Shown: in pieces, positions 11,459-19,472 of the stretch
Layout of the letters: each line of letters starts with the position of its first letter
Position numbering within the stretch: the first letter of the stretch is position 1
DNA from: Glaciihabitans arcticus
GTDB taxonomy: Bacteria > Actinomycetota > Actinomycetes > Actinomycetales > Microbacteriaceae
DNA length: 64,000 nt
Direction: 5' to 3'
Assembly: GCF_004310685.1 (NCBI RefSeq)
Contig: NZ_SISG01000001.1
Location: 1,488,001-1,552,000, forward strand
Position numbers and translations under genes: made by a program
Notes under the pieces: model-generated
The model's input: the letters and a program-made list of their open reading frames with translations, nothing else
Databases searched by the model: none
What the model was told of the DNA's origin: nothing

Positions 11459-12342
11459 GAGTTCACCTTCGAAGTTGTGGGGCGCAGCAGCAGGATCGCG
11501 GCGACGAGGGAAGCAAGGAAGGGCACGGCGATAGCCGCGGTCACGAGGAGAACCGTGTCCTCGGTGAACGCTCCGGTCACGGCGAGGGCGAGAATGAGCG
11601 CGACGGGGCCGATCGCAGTCATAACGGCTTTGGTAAGGACGGTGGCGCGCGATGTCCAGAGCACAACCAGTCCCAGAAGCCATCCGGCCGGAGGCAACAG
11701 CACGCTTCCCGCGACGACCGGGATGACGCCCCACGTCGCAGCACTCGACCCCAGCTGCGGCTTGTTCGCAATCACCAGCAACCAGATGCCGACGATGACG
11801 GAGACGCCGATGCTCAGGATCGTGCCCGAGTACAGAAGATCGAACCCTATGGGGAGCAGAGGGTTCGCTGACTCGAACTCGTTCAGGCTCGGCCCATGGA
11901 AGCCGATGTCGCGCAGGTCGGACTGCTGCTCGTTGATGCGGGCGAAGATACCGCCGACCACCGCCACCTGGAGCGCGGCGATGAGGGGCAGCAGGGTCGC
12001 CACGAGTTTGACGCGCGGCGACCACGCGCGCGAGGTCCACATGATCGCAATGCCAGCGATCCAGCCGGCAAACGGCACAAGAACGCCGCCCAGCATCACG
12101 AGCAGCGCCGCCACAACCGAGCGCCACTGCGGCTCAGGGGGCGCAACCACATCCTCACGAGCACCCGCCGCGATGAACTGCGGATCGCCCAGGGCACGGA
12201 TTCGCTCAGCGGCCTCGGCCGGCTTCAGCCCCTCGAGCTCCTCGCGTACACCGGCGAGGATCTCGCGGCGTGTGTCGCGGGGGACGTCGGCGAGCGCTTC
12301 CGAGAGCTCGAGCAGGTAGTCGGTCACCTTGGTGTCGGTCAT
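11455..12342 (-). CDS. DUF1700-like HAAS-domain membrane protein (long)
   Basis: A 295-residue protein: an N-terminal HAAS-type helical domain (YLLELSEALADVPRDTRREILAG) followed by seven or eight hydrophobic segments, about twice as many as its downstream paralogue. The membrane part itself looks internally duplicated (a GxLVPFAGWIAGIA segment recurs as LLPPAGWLLGLV). ATG 12342 overlaps the padR stop by 4 nt. It is the second gene of the padR operon; the function is probably stress or envelope signalling, by analogy only. Confidence 0.8.
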   Translation of the reverse strand: MTDTKVTDYLLELSEALADVPRDTRREILAGVREELEGLKPAEAAERIRALGDPQFIAAGAREDVVAPPEPQWRSVVAALLVMLGGVLVPFAGWIAGIAIMWTSRAWSPRVKLVATLLPLIAALQVAVVGGIFARINEQQSDLRDIGFHGPSLNEFESANPLLPIGFDLLYSGTILSIGVSVIVGIWLLVIANKPQLGSSAATWGVIPVVAGSVLLPPAGWLLGLVVLWTSRATVLTKAVMTAIGPVALILALAVTGAFTEDTVLLVTAAIAVPFLASLVAAILLLRPTTSKVNS

Positions 12343-12671
12343 GAGTCGTCCTTTCCGACGAGGTCGTCGACGGCGATGGCGAAGCTCGCCCACTGCTGCC
12401 GGAAGTCGCTGAGCTGTTGGCGTCCGCTCGGGGTGAGCTCGTAGTACTTGCGTACCGGGCCGGCGGCGGATCTTTCGTCATACGTGCTGACGAGACCCTG
12501 CGCACGCAGGCGCGAGAGCATCGGGTAAAGCGTGCCGATGCTGGCGATCATCCCGTGCCGCACAAGGGTTTCACTGAGCTGCCAGCCGTACATCGGCTCG
12601 GTGGACAGCAGTCCGAGCACGCAGGATTCGACCACGCCCTTGCGCAATTGGGTCCCCACGTCCGCTGTCAT
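12339..12671 (-). CDS. PadR-family transcriptional regulator
   Basis: A 110-residue winged-helix protein of the short PadR subfamily (PadR-s2 length). It shows LRKGVVESCVLGLLSTEPMYG at the start, IASIGTLYPMLSRLRAQGLV as helix-wing and RKYYELTPSGRQQL in the wing. PadR proteins usually repress their own operon until a ligand releases them. It is the first gene of a three-gene coupled operon with two HAAS membrane proteins, a very common actinobacterial arrangement. An inverted repeat covers its own -10 box at 12676-12691, fitting autoregulation. Confidence 0.92.
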   Translation of the reverse strand: MTADVGTQLRKGVVESCVLGLLSTEPMYGWQLSETLVRHGMIASIGTLYPMLSRLRAQGLVSTYDERSAAGPVRKYYELTPSGRQQLSDFRQQWASFAIAVDDLVGKDDS

Positions 12672-12675
12672 GCAT

Positions 12676-12691
12676 CACAAGCTACCTTGTG
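12676..12691 (-). promoter_or_regulatory. Probable PadR operator overlapping the -10 box
   Basis: The perfect inverted repeat CACAAG-N4-CTTGTG lies 5-20 nt upstream of the padR ATG. On the minus strand it contains TAGCTT (12679-12684), a good -10 hexamer 7 nt before the start codon, so a protein bound here would block transcription. Confidence 0.55.
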
Positions 12692-12708
12692 GTGCACGAT
12701 ACGCGCAA

Positions 12709-13341
12709 CTAGCTCTTGCGCAACTGAGCGCTCACCCCGGAACCGAGCACTGCCAGCACGAGCCCCAACCCCGCGACCCACGCCAGCACGAGCAGCGCGA
12801 AGAACGTTGTGCCCTGCAGCCCGCCGAACTGCGTGAGCGCCACCATCAGCAGCGCGCCCACCATGAGAGCGGCGAACACGATACGGACGTTCGGCGCCCA
12901 GGCTGCGCGATCGACGACTGCCCAGAAGTCCGTCCACCGCGAGCGGCGGATCGGGATGAACAGGTACAGCCGGTAGGCGTAACGCAGGTCGGCCGAGATC
13001 TGCTCGCCCGAGAACGCGGGTTGAAGCGACCGCCAGAAGAACGTCCAGGCGTAGGCGGTCTGCGCGAGCATGCCCGGGCCGAGAAGCGTGATGATCCATC
13101 CGAAAAGCGTGGTGCCGACGATCCAGACCGCGAGGGTCGCCGGCTGGTCGTCGTTCAGGTCGCCCCGGATGCCACGCTCCGCGATGGTTGCCATCAGCAG
13201 GGAGAACCAGACGATCAGTGCGGCGAACGCCGTGAGGCCCAGGGCGAGGAGCAGGTACCAGAGCGGGCGCCAGCGCACGCCGAGAGTGGACGGAGTGCCT
13301 GCGCGGCGGCGGGCGTCATCCCGATCACTCTGAAAACTCAT
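12709..13341 (-). CDS. Membrane protein, paralogue of the 9830-10882 gene
   Basis: A 210-residue protein with four predicted helices (around residues 28-55, 70-100, 150-175 and 180-200) and a basic loop containing LYLFIPIRRSRWTDFWAV. This loop and the following two helices match the 9830-10882 protein, making them paralogues. ATG 13341 overlaps the stop of the upstream gene by 4 nt, so it is the second gene of a two-gene unit. The longer frame to 13470 would lie inside the upstream gene and lacks support. No function recognised. Confidence 0.65.
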   Translation of the reverse strand: MSFQSDRDDARRRAGTPSTLGVRWRPLWYLLLALGLTAFAALIVWFSLLMATIAERGIRGDLNDDQPATLAVWIVGTTLFGWIITLLGPGMLAQTAYAWTFFWRSLQPAFSGEQISADLRYAYRLYLFIPIRRSRWTDFWAVVDRAAWAPNVRIVFAALMVGALLMVALTQFGGLQGTTFFALLVLAWVAGLGLVLAVLGSGVSAQLRKS

Positions 13342-13883
13342 AGATTGCGAATCACGCCGATGACGAGGGCGATGAGCAGGGCTGCCCCGATCCCACCGAA
13401 GAACCACCACATGTAGTTGCCCGACTTGGCCTGAACCTTGGCGCCCGCCTCGGCCAGAACGGCCGGCCACTGCTTCAGTATCTGCACACCCGACGCGTAC
13501 TTGCCGCTCTGCACGCCTACGCTGATCAGCTCACCGAGCACGGCGGCCGCTCCCCCGGCAAGCTGAAGCCCGTCGCCTGCGGCTTCAGCCGCGCGGGAGC
13601 GACTGAGGGCTGAACCCTGCAGCTCCGCAATCTGCTCGGGGGTGAACGGTGTCGACATCTCGCCCGCCGTGCCGACGAGGTCATACGACGCGCCATCGAC
13701 GCGAACCGTGAGGGTGCCCCAGCCACTGAACGACGCCTCGATGTCTGATGCCCGTCCGCCGAACAGACGACCGGTCGCCGTCGTGAAGCTCAGCTGGTCG
13801 CCGTCGAGCGCGAGGATTCCGGGAGGACACAGGTGCCCGAACAGCTTGCTCTTGCGCCAGTACACGCCGGACTTGAGGGTCAT
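13338..13883 (-). CDS. Conserved hypothetical protein with C-terminal TM anchor
   Basis: A 181-residue protein. The N-terminal 80 residues are beta-rich (GVYWRKSKLFGHLCPPGILALDGDQLSFTT), resembling a PH/GRAM-like small domain. A helical Ala/Gly-rich middle and one C-terminal helix (GIGAALLIALVIGVI) follow, so it is probably a tail-anchored inner-membrane protein facing the cytoplasm. It is first in a coupled pair with the 12709-13341 membrane protein. TAGACT sits 6 nt before its ATG. I do not recognise a named family. Confidence 0.65.
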   Translation of the reverse strand: MTLKSGVYWRKSKLFGHLCPPGILALDGDQLSFTTATGRLFGGRASDIEASFSGWGTLTVRVDGASYDLVGTAGEMSTPFTPEQIAELQGSALSRSRAAEAAGDGLQLAGGAAAVLGELISVGVQSGKYASGVQILKQWPAVLAEAGAKVQAKSGNYMWWFFGGIGAALLIALVIGVIRNL

Positions 13884-13889
13884 TCCCCG

Positions 13890-13895
13890 AGTCTA
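13890..13895 (-). promoter_or_regulatory. -10 element of the 13338-13883 gene
   Basis: TAGACT on the minus strand, six bases before ATG 13883; it overlaps the last codons of the upstream cupin gene. Confidence 0.5.
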
Positions 13896-14261
13896 CGAGC
13901 CGCCGAGCTGCCGCTCGATCGGGATGGTGCCCACGGTGACCACGTCGCCCGTGTGCTTCGTGGTCACGGTCTCGACCAGCACGATGCCGCACTCCTCGGC
14001 CGCGATCGGGTTGTGGCGCACACCCTTCGGCACCACGAACATCTCACCCGGGTTCAGGATGACGTCATCCGCCCCCTCGAGCTGAATCAGAAGGCTCCCG
14101 TACACAACAAGAAACATCTCGTCCTCGTCGGGGTGGTCATGCCACACGAACTCCCCCAGCAGCTTGGCGACCTTCACGTACTGGTCGTTGACCTGGGCGA
14201 TCACGCGGGGCGTCCAGTGCTCGGTGACGTGCTCGAGCTCGGCGGCGAAGTTGATGGTCAT
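13893..14261 (-). CDS. Cupin-domain protein
   Basis: A 122-residue single cupin. Motif 1 is WHDHPDEDEMFLVVYG (metal-binding His, His and Glu), and motif 2 is PGEMFVVPKGVRHNP with the distal His. The length fits small monocupins of unknown substrate, some of which bind sugars or act as dioxygenase-like proteins. It is transcribed divergently from the nucleotidyltransferase-like gene at 14292; the ATG has GATACT 6 nt upstream. The exact activity cannot be deduced. Confidence 0.85.
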   Translation of the reverse strand: MTINFAAELEHVTEHWTPRVIAQVNDQYVKVAKLLGEFVWHDHPDEDEMFLVVYGSLLIQLEGADDVILNPGEMFVVPKGVRHNPIAAEECGIVLVETVTTKHTGDVVTVGTIPIERQLGGS

Positions 14262-14267
14262 GAATCA

Positions 14268-14273
14268 AGTATC
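14268..14273 (-). promoter_or_regulatory. -10 element of cupin gene
   Basis: GATACT on the minus strand, six bases before ATG 14261. Confidence 0.4.
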
Positions 14274-14279
14274 GACCGC

Positions 14280-14285
14280 TACCCT
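14280..14285 (+). promoter_or_regulatory. -10 element of nucleotidyltransferase-like gene
   Basis: TACCCT followed by six bases and ATG 14292, with no Shine-Dalgarno; divergent to the cupin promoter a few bases away. Confidence 0.55.
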
Positions 14286-14291
14286 CGTGGG

Positions 14292-15095
14292 ATGCGAACC
14301 CTGCCCCACTCCCTCGACCCGGTCGTTGTCGCCGAGATCGATGACCGGCTCGCGCGCTCCGCCGAAGAGTTCGACGTCACCATCCCGTGGGCGATCGAGA
14401 GCGGCAGCCGCGCCTGGGGCTTCCCCTCCCCTGACAGCGACTACGACTGCAGGTTTCTCTACGTGCGCAAGCCCGAGACGTACGTCTCGCTCTGGCCGGT
14501 GCGCGACGTCATCGAGACACCGCTCGACAAGATCTTCGACGTCAACGGCTGGGATCTCGCGAAGGCCGTGCAGCTGGTCGTCAAAGGCAACGCGACGGTA
14601 ACCGAATGGCTTCGCTCACCGATCATCTACTCGGGCAACGAGGCGTTTCGAGATGGCCTGCTCCAGCTCGCCGTCAACACCGTCAACCCGGCTCTCGTCG
14701 CTCGCCACTACCTGCATGTCGGTCGCTACCAGTGGAACGCGGAGGCGGCCGAGGTTCCCATCAAGCGTCACTTCTACGCGCTGCGTTCCGCGGCAAGCCT
14801 GCGCTGGATCGTCGTCAACCCCGGGGGCGGCATCCCTCCGATGGATCTACCGACCCTGCTCGAGCAGTGCGATCCACCCGCGGATGTGCTCGCCGACACG
14901 AATGACCTGATCGCCCGGAAAGCTGTGACACGCGAGTTGGGGACGGGGGCGATTGTGCCGAGCATCGGCAGGTTCATCCTCGAACAGTATGAGATCGGTC
15001 AGCGCCTCTACGAGGGTGCCGACAGCTCGGTGACCGCGGATGCCACGGCGCGCGCCACCGAATACTTTCGCAGCGCGATCGTCGAGTTCGGTTAG
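14292..15095 (+). CDS. Predicted nucleotidyltransferase (DNA polymerase beta superfamily, COG3541-type)
   Basis: A 267-residue protein beginning with a nucleotidyltransferase core: [20 protein letters not shown], where G-S and the D-x-D pair are the expected metal and nucleotide ligands. A helical C-terminal half contains the conserved [18 protein letters not shown]. Members of this stand-alone family are widespread and poorly characterised; nucleotide or tRNA modification has been suggested. Leaderless start at ATG 14292. Its end overlaps the convergent thiamine-binding gene by 4 nt. Confidence 0.85.
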   Translation: MRTLPHSLDPVVVAEIDDRLARSAEEFDVTIPWAIESGSRAWGFPSPDSDYDCRFLYVRKPETYVSLWPVRDVIETPLDKIFDVNGWDLAKAVQLVVKGNATVTEWLRSPIIYSGNEAFRDGLLQLAVNTVNPALVARHYLHVGRYQWNAEAAEVPIKRHFYALRSAASLRWIVVNPGGGIPPMDLPTLLEQCDPPADVLADTNDLIARKAVTRELGTGAIVPSIGRFILEQYEIGQRLYEGADSSVTADATARATEYFRSAIVEFG

Positions 15096-15397
15096 TCGCC
15101 GCGCAGCACGTTCTCGACGCGCTCGACCTTGCCGGTCAGCTCGCCAGTGAAGCCCGGGCGGATGTCCGCCTTCAGCACCAGGGACACCCGCGGCCCGAAT
15201 GCGCCCACCGCTGCGGTGGCGGCTTTCACGACGGCGAACACCTCGTCCCACTCACCCTCGATGGTCGTGAACATCGCATCGGTGTGGTTCGGCAGGCCGG
15301 AATCCCGGACGATCTTCACCGCCGCGGCGACCGCTTCGTGAACGGAGGCGTCTTCATTCTGGCCGCCACTGGGAGCTACTGAGAAAGCTACGAGCAT
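15092..15397 (-). CDS. MTH1187/YkoF-type thiamine-binding protein
   Basis: A 101-residue member of the DUF77/MTH1187 family: a ferredoxin-like fold opening with [11 protein letters not shown] and carrying [17 protein letters not shown], the region that lines the thiamine site in characterised relatives. Members bind thiamine-like compounds; the physiological role is unclear. The gene has a clear leaderless signal (TACCCT-N6-ATG). Confidence 0.85.
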   Translation of the reverse strand: MLVAFSVAPSGGQNEDASVHEAVAAAVKIVRDSGLPNHTDAMFTTIEGEWDEVFAVVKAATAAVGAFGPRVSLVLKADIRPGFTGELTGKVERVENVLRGD

Positions 15398-15403
15398 GGG
15401 TCA

Positions 15404-15409
15404 AGGGTA
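15404..15409 (-). promoter_or_regulatory. -10 element of thiamine-binding gene
   Basis: TACCCT on the minus strand, six bases before ATG 15397. Confidence 0.55.
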
Positions 15410-15416
15410 GACCGCG

Positions 15417-16157
15417 TCACTTCAGCAGCAGCGGGACCTTTCGCTTTTCAAAGATCTCGACAATCGAGTCGAAAACTGTGGGGCCTCGCCGATGCATAGC
15501 CTCTTCGAGATCAGCCCTTACCGCCGGAATGTTCGACGAGTGACACGTGGTGAGCCTCGCCCTCAGCTGGTGGACCGTCTCCGGGTATCCCAGTCGGGTT
15601 CGGGCAATCTCAGAGTTCAGCCAAACAAACTGGAATCCCTGCTCGTCCGGCGCGGGTGTTCCGAATCCGCCCGAGAGGCAATCGGCGAGCGCGTCGAGGT
15701 TGCCGCCGAAGTACCCGCCAGGACCGTTGACCACTTCCCCGATGTGCCTGTAGAAATCGGTGAGGCCGGAGAATCGCTCGCCGTCGAGCACGAAGTTGAC
15801 ATTCGTTCCGCCTACTGCATTCCAGGATGCACCCTTGTACGGATTCCAACGCTTAAAGAAAGAACCAATTGACCCGGCGAGAGCAGTATCTACTTGCAGC
15901 CAGTCGAGCGCGGCAGCCCGCGCGTGCTCCCGGCAGGCGTCCATCGACTGTGGCCCCCAAGGTGAATCGTAGAGGTCGCTGATCTCCGCCCAGATGACAT
16001 ACGCGCGGCCAGAGTACTTCGCGCCGACCAAGTCTGCGCCTATGGCATCCATCGCATCCATGGAGACGTCGTACGCATCTTCCACCGATGCCAGGGTGCG
16101 ATTCGAGTACTCCGTCATCAACGCGTACAGCGCCGCGTCCGGATCCACCTCGGTCAT
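15417..16157 (-). CDS. Barstar-like domain protein with N-terminal extension
   Basis: A 246-residue protein. Residues about 120-175 hold the barstar-type core: a strand FVLDGERF, then DFYRHIGEVVN, then GGYFGGNLDALADCLSGGFG, the surface that blocks ribonucleases in barstar. The N-terminal ~110 residues are helical and contain WNPYKGASWNAVGGTN; I do not recognise them. Barstars inhibit barnase-like toxins, but no ribonuclease gene is adjacent, so this looks like an orphan immunity gene or a domesticated inhibitor. GC content is lower than in neighbours. TATGCT lies 6 nt before the ATG. Confidence 0.75.
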   Translation of the reverse strand: MTEVDPDAALYALMTEYSNRTLASVEDAYDVSMDAMDAIGADLVGAKYSGRAYVIWAEISDLYDSPWGPQSMDACREHARAAALDWLQVDTALAGSIGSFFKRWNPYKGASWNAVGGTNVNFVLDGERFSGLTDFYRHIGEVVNGPGGYFGGNLDALADCLSGGFGTPAPDEQGFQFVWLNSEIARTRLGYPETVHQLRARLTTCHSSNIPAVRADLEEAMHRRGPTVFDSIVEIFEKRKVPLLLK

Positions 16158-16163
16158 GCGCTC

Positions 16164-16169
16164 AGCATA
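16164..16169 (-). promoter_or_regulatory. -10 element of barstar-like gene
   Basis: TATGCT on the minus strand, six bases before ATG 16157. Confidence 0.5.
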
Positions 16170-16212
16170 GGCGGGCTACCGCTTGTCGCCCCCACCCAGC
16201 AGACTGGGGCAC

Positions 16213-17109
16213 ATGCCTGAGTCCTCAGAAGCCCGCGTTGCCGTCTACATCGACTTCGACAACATCGTCATCTCGCGGTACGCGCAGGTGCACCCCAAGA
16301 ACCAGCGGGAGAACCTGAGCCGCATCGATGCGATCAAGCTCAATGATGACGCCGAGCTTGGGAAGCGACTCGAGTCGGCCACCGTCGACATCGGCGCGAT
16401 TCTCGACTTCGCGACATCCTTCGGCAGTGTCGTCATCAGCCGCGCCTACGCTGACTGGTCGGCCGTCGTGAACGCGCGCTACCGCCAGCAGCTCATCAAC
16501 CGTGCTGTGGATCTGGTGCAGCTGTTCCCGACCAGCGGGCAGAAGAATGGCGCGGACATCCGGCTCGCCATCGACGCCGTCGAGGACCTGTTCCGACTCC
16601 CGGACATCACGCACGTTGTGATCGTCGCGGGCGACTCCGACTACATCGCGCTCGCCCAGCGCAGTAAACGACTCGGACGACGCGTCATCGGAATCGGTGT
16701 CGCCGGGTCAACGAGCGAATCTCTGGCTGCGGCCTGCGACGAGTTCGCCGACTACGACACCCTCGTCGACGCGGAGGACGAGCCCGAAGAAGAGCCGAAG
16801 CCGATTCTCACGACGACCGAACCGGTTGCCAAAGAGCCTGCCGCCAAGAAGAAGGCCCCGCAGAACGCACCAGACCCGAAGCGCGCGGCCGGCCGCCTGT
16901 TGCGCAAGTCCGTGCAACTGCTGCAGGACAAAGAGGATGGCGACTGGGTGCTCAGCACCTCCGTCAAGAACCAGATGCTGCGCATCGACCCGACCTTCAG
17001 CGAGAAGGCGCTCGGCTTCAAGACCTTCACCGACTTCGTCAAGGACTACAACAGCATCGTTGAGCGAGACGACTCGACGAGCATCCGCAAGTTACGCCTG
17101 CGCGCTTAG
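16213..17109 (+). CDS. NYN-domain ribonuclease with LOTUS/OST-HTH domain
   Basis: A 298-residue protein. Residues 8-185 form a NYN (PIN-like) nuclease domain: VYIDFDNIV with the first acidic pair, NGADIRLAIDAVEDL, VIVAGDSDYIAL and a closing AAACDEFADYD. After an acidic/Lys-Pro linker, residues about 220-298 form a LOTUS (OST-HTH) RNA-binding domain with KALGFKTFTDFVKD. This is the architecture of bacterial MARF1/LabA-like RNA endonucleases. It sits just ahead of two cold-shock-domain genes in the same direction, suggesting an RNA-metabolism cluster. The start ATG 16213 follows CAGACT by 7 nt. Confidence 0.88.
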   Translation: MPESSEARVAVYIDFDNIVISRYAQVHPKNQRENLSRIDAIKLNDDAELGKRLESATVDIGAILDFATSFGSVVISRAYADWSAVVNARYRQQLINRAVDLVQLFPTSGQKNGADIRLAIDAVEDLFRLPDITHVVIVAGDSDYIALAQRSKRLGRRVIGIGVAGSTSESLAAACDEFADYDTLVDAEDEPEEEPKPILTTTEPVAKEPAAKKKAPQNAPDPKRAAGRLLRKSVQLLQDKEDGDWVLSTSVKNQMLRIDPTFSEKALGFKTFTDFVKDYNSIVERDDSTSIRKLRLRA

Positions 17110-17118
17110 GCGTCGCGC

Positions 17119-17124
17119 TACTCT
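17119..17124 (+). promoter_or_regulatory. -10 element of first CSD-DUF1294 gene
   Basis: TACTCT followed by six bases and ATG 17131. Confidence 0.55.
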
Positions 17125-17130
17125 TCCTCC

Positions 17131-17751
17131 ATGGATCGACTCCGGGGGACGCTCACGTCGTGGAACGACGATCGGGGATTCGGCTTTGTGCGCCCAACCG
17201 CGGGCGGCAAGGATGTCTTCCTTCACATTTCCGCACTCAACCCCGGCTCGGCGCGACCTGAGATCGGCGATGAGCTCAGCTACCTCAGTGGAGTTTCCCC
17301 TGAAGGCAAACCGCGGGCTGAGCAGGCTTCTCTATCCCGAGCGCCGCGTCCGATCCACAAACCGCAGCGAGCGAGTGCGGCGGTCGCGTACCTCGCGATC
17401 CTGAGCTTTCTCGTTCTCTATTGGTTCGTGGGCACGCGATGGGACATTCTGATCTGGGTTCCGATCCTGTACCTCACGGCTAGCCTGTTGGCATTCACGT
17501 TCTATGGAAGAGACAAACGCGCGGCCACCAGGCGTACGCAACGCGACTCCGAAGTCTCACTATTAGCCCTCGGGTTGTTTGGAGGGTGGCCGGGAGCGAT
17601 TGTCGCTCAACAGTTCTTCCGCCACAAGACGACCAAGCGTTCGTTCCAGTCAGCGTTCTGGGCGACGGTCGCCCTCAACGTCATCCTTTTCACACTGATC
17701 ACGACGCCGGCCAGTGGCTGGCTGCTGCAGCAGATAGGAGATCAACCATGA
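17131..17751 (+). CDS. Cold-shock domain + DUF1294 membrane protein
   Basis: A 206-residue fusion. Residues 1-65 are a cold-shock domain with the RNP1-like DRGFGFVRP and RNP2-like DVFLHISAL. Residues 85-205 are a DUF1294 domain with four hydrophobic helices and the diagnostic YGRDKRAA, GGWPGAIVAQQFFRHKT. It tethers a nucleic-acid-binding domain to the membrane. The stop overlaps the next gene by 4 nt. A second copy lies at 18155-18799, so the cluster contains a duplicated CSD-DUF1294 gene. Confidence 0.9.
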   Translation: MDRLRGTLTSWNDDRGFGFVRPTAGGKDVFLHISALNPGSARPEIGDELSYLSGVSPEGKPRAEQASLSRAPRPIHKPQRASAAVAYLAILSFLVLYWFVGTRWDILIWVPILYLTASLLAFTFYGRDKRAATRRTQRDSEVSLLALGLFGGWPGAIVAQQFFRHKTTKRSFQSAFWATVALNVILFTLITTPASGWLLQQIGDQP

Positions 17752-18095
17752 CCAAACACTGGACCCCTCTCGCCATCACCTGGCTCGGGCTCGCGATCGC
17801 CGGCCTCGTCGGCACCTGGATCTTCAACGGTCTCGCCATCGCCCAGGCCCGTGACTTCGTCGGCGATTGGGTGAACAGCGGACCGTCGGTGTCATCCCTC
17901 ACGGTCGACCTGCTGGTGGTTGCGATCGCCGGCTGCATCCTGATCGTCGTCGAATCCAGACGACTCGGAATGAAACGTGCCTGGCTCTACATCGTGCTCT
18001 CAGGGGTCACGGCCTTCGCGTTTACATTCCCGCTGTTTCTCGCCATGCGCGAGCGCAAGCTGCAGGAGCGAAAGCTGCATCAGCGCGCGGAATAG
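17748..18095 (+). CDS. DUF2834-type membrane protein
   Basis: A 115-residue protein with three hydrophobic helices and WIFNGLAIAQ, DFVGDWVNSGPSVSSLTVDLLVVAI and ESRRLGMKRAWLY, typical of the DUF2834 family of unknown function. ATG 17748 overlaps the upstream stop by 4 nt, so it is translationally coupled to the CSD-DUF1294 gene; the track of charged residues after the last helix places the tail in the cytoplasm. Confidence 0.8.
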   Translation: MTKHWTPLAITWLGLAIAGLVGTWIFNGLAIAQARDFVGDWVNSGPSVSSLTVDLLVVAIAGCILIVVESRRLGMKRAWLYIVLSGVTAFAFTFPLFLAMRERKLQERKLHQRAE

Positions 18096-18154
18096 CGCGA
18101 ACTGGGGGTGCCCATCCCAACAGGTGGCGTTCAGGCGCCGGGTTACGATCGATC

Positions 18155-18799
18155 ATGGCATCCAATGGCGCACGATCGCGAGGTTCTCTCGTGCGCTGGG
18201 ACGACAACAAGGGTTACGGCTTCATCCTCCCCGCCAAGGGAAACGACCAGGTCTTCGTCCACATCAAGGCGTTCCCGACAGGCTCCCCTCGTCCACGCGT
18301 CGGCGACAAGTTGAGCTTCGTGCGTGAGGTCACCGACGATGGCAAGACCCGCGCTCGCACCGCAACCCTCGACTGGGATGGCACGGGCAAGCAGCCCGTC
18401 TCCATCAAGCTGATCGGCGGCGCGAGCATGCTGACCGTGGCCACGTTCCTCGCCGCCTACGTCGTTGTGAACTTCTACTGGCCCGTGCCGCTGTGGGTGG
18501 ACATCCTCTACGTGGGTGCGAGCATCGTAGCGATCGTCGGCTACGCGATCGACAAGCGCGCGGCGGGCACCGGCGGATGGCGTGTGCCCGAGACATCCCT
18601 TCTGCTGGTCGGTCTGATCGGCGGCTGGCCGGGCGCGATCATCGCCCAGCAGTTCCTGCGCCACAAGACCAAGAAGGCGATCTTCCGCTCAGTTTTCTGG
18701 CTCACGGTGCTCGCAAACTCGATCACCTTCTTCGTGTTCTGCACGCCGGTGATCGCGGAGCTGTCGCGCGCGATCCAGTTGCTGCTGCCGCCGACCTAG
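18155..18799 (+). CDS. Cold-shock domain + DUF1294 membrane protein (second copy)
   Basis: A 214-residue paralogue of the 17131 gene with the same order: cold-shock domain (DNKGYGFILP, DQVFVHIKAF) followed by four membrane helices and GGWPGAIIAQQFLRHKTKKA. The two copies differ throughout, so the duplication is old. Start ATG 18155 follows TACGAT by 5 nt. It is not coupled to the DUF2834 gene (59-nt gap), so it probably has its own promoter. Confidence 0.88.
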   Translation: MASNGARSRGSLVRWDDNKGYGFILPAKGNDQVFVHIKAFPTGSPRPRVGDKLSFVREVTDDGKTRARTATLDWDGTGKQPVSIKLIGGASMLTVATFLAAYVVVNFYWPVPLWVDILYVGASIVAIVGYAIDKRAAGTGGWRVPETSLLLVGLIGGWPGAIIAQQFLRHKTKKAIFRSVFWLTVLANSITFFVFCTPVIAELSRAIQLLLPPT

Positions 18800-18812
18800 C
18801 GAACAGCCAGCG

Positions 18813-19385
18813 CTAGAACCCGCCGAAGTCGCCCCCGAAGTCTCCACCACCGAAGTCGCCGCCGCCGAAGTCGCCGCCGCCGTCAGCGCTGGCGCTGTCG
18901 GCGCTTGCGTCAGAACCGGAGTCCGCGCCCGAATCTGCGCCGGAGTCAGCGGACGCGTCCGCGCCGCCATCCATCGGCATGAATGCGCTGACGAGGGCGG
19001 AGCCGATGACGAAGCCGGCGACGGTTCCAAGAATCGAGCTGCCGACCATCGAGCCGAAGCTTGGTCCGTTGAACGAGCGCTGCAGGGTTCCGGGCTGCTG
19101 CATCTCCGTGCGGGTCGCGCTGCGGGCAAGCGCCGCAGGGGTGTTGTTCTCGGGCTGGTCGCCGGGTGTGGCATCCGCCTTCAATTGATTGAAGAGGATG
19201 TCCCGCTGCTCGGGCGTCAGCTTCGCAAAGGCTTCGGTGTGCACCTGTTCGATGGTCTCGGGAGGTGCGGTGCGGAGGAGGTACTGGTACCGCTCGACGG
19301 CGATCTCGTCGTCGGTGCGGCGGGGCGAAGCCTGGCGCTGCTGGGGCTCGGGCTCATTGCCGAGAAGGCGGTCGAAGAATCCCAT
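18813..19385 (-). CDS. Conserved protein with Asp/Ser-Gly low-complexity tail and one TM helix
   Basis: A 190-residue protein. The N-terminus starts MGFFDRLLG; residues 25-70 are a helical globular segment (VERYQYLLRTAPPETIEQVHTEAFAKL split over two helices). A single hydrophobic Gly-rich helix (SSILGTVAGFVIGSALV) follows, and then an Asp/Ser/Ala repeat run ends in repeated GGGDF units. The repeats are encoded by near-identical 15-nt stretches. Similar proteins occur in actinobacteria, but no function is known to me. Confidence 0.7.
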   Translation of the reverse strand: MGFFDRLLGNEPEPQQRQASPRRTDDEIAVERYQYLLRTAPPETIEQVHTEAFAKLTPEQRDILFNQLKADATPGDQPENNTPAALARSATRTEMQQPGTLQRSFNGPSFGSMVGSSILGTVAGFVIGSALVSAFMPMDGGADASADSGADSGADSGSDASADSASADGGGDFGGGDFGGGDFGGDFGGF

Positions 19386-19472
19386 GGGTGTGCTCCTTGG
19401 TCGGGGAACAACATCATGGCAGTCGACACTTGCCAGCGGCTGGGGGTTTGCTGCCCTTAGGCTGGCGGGATC

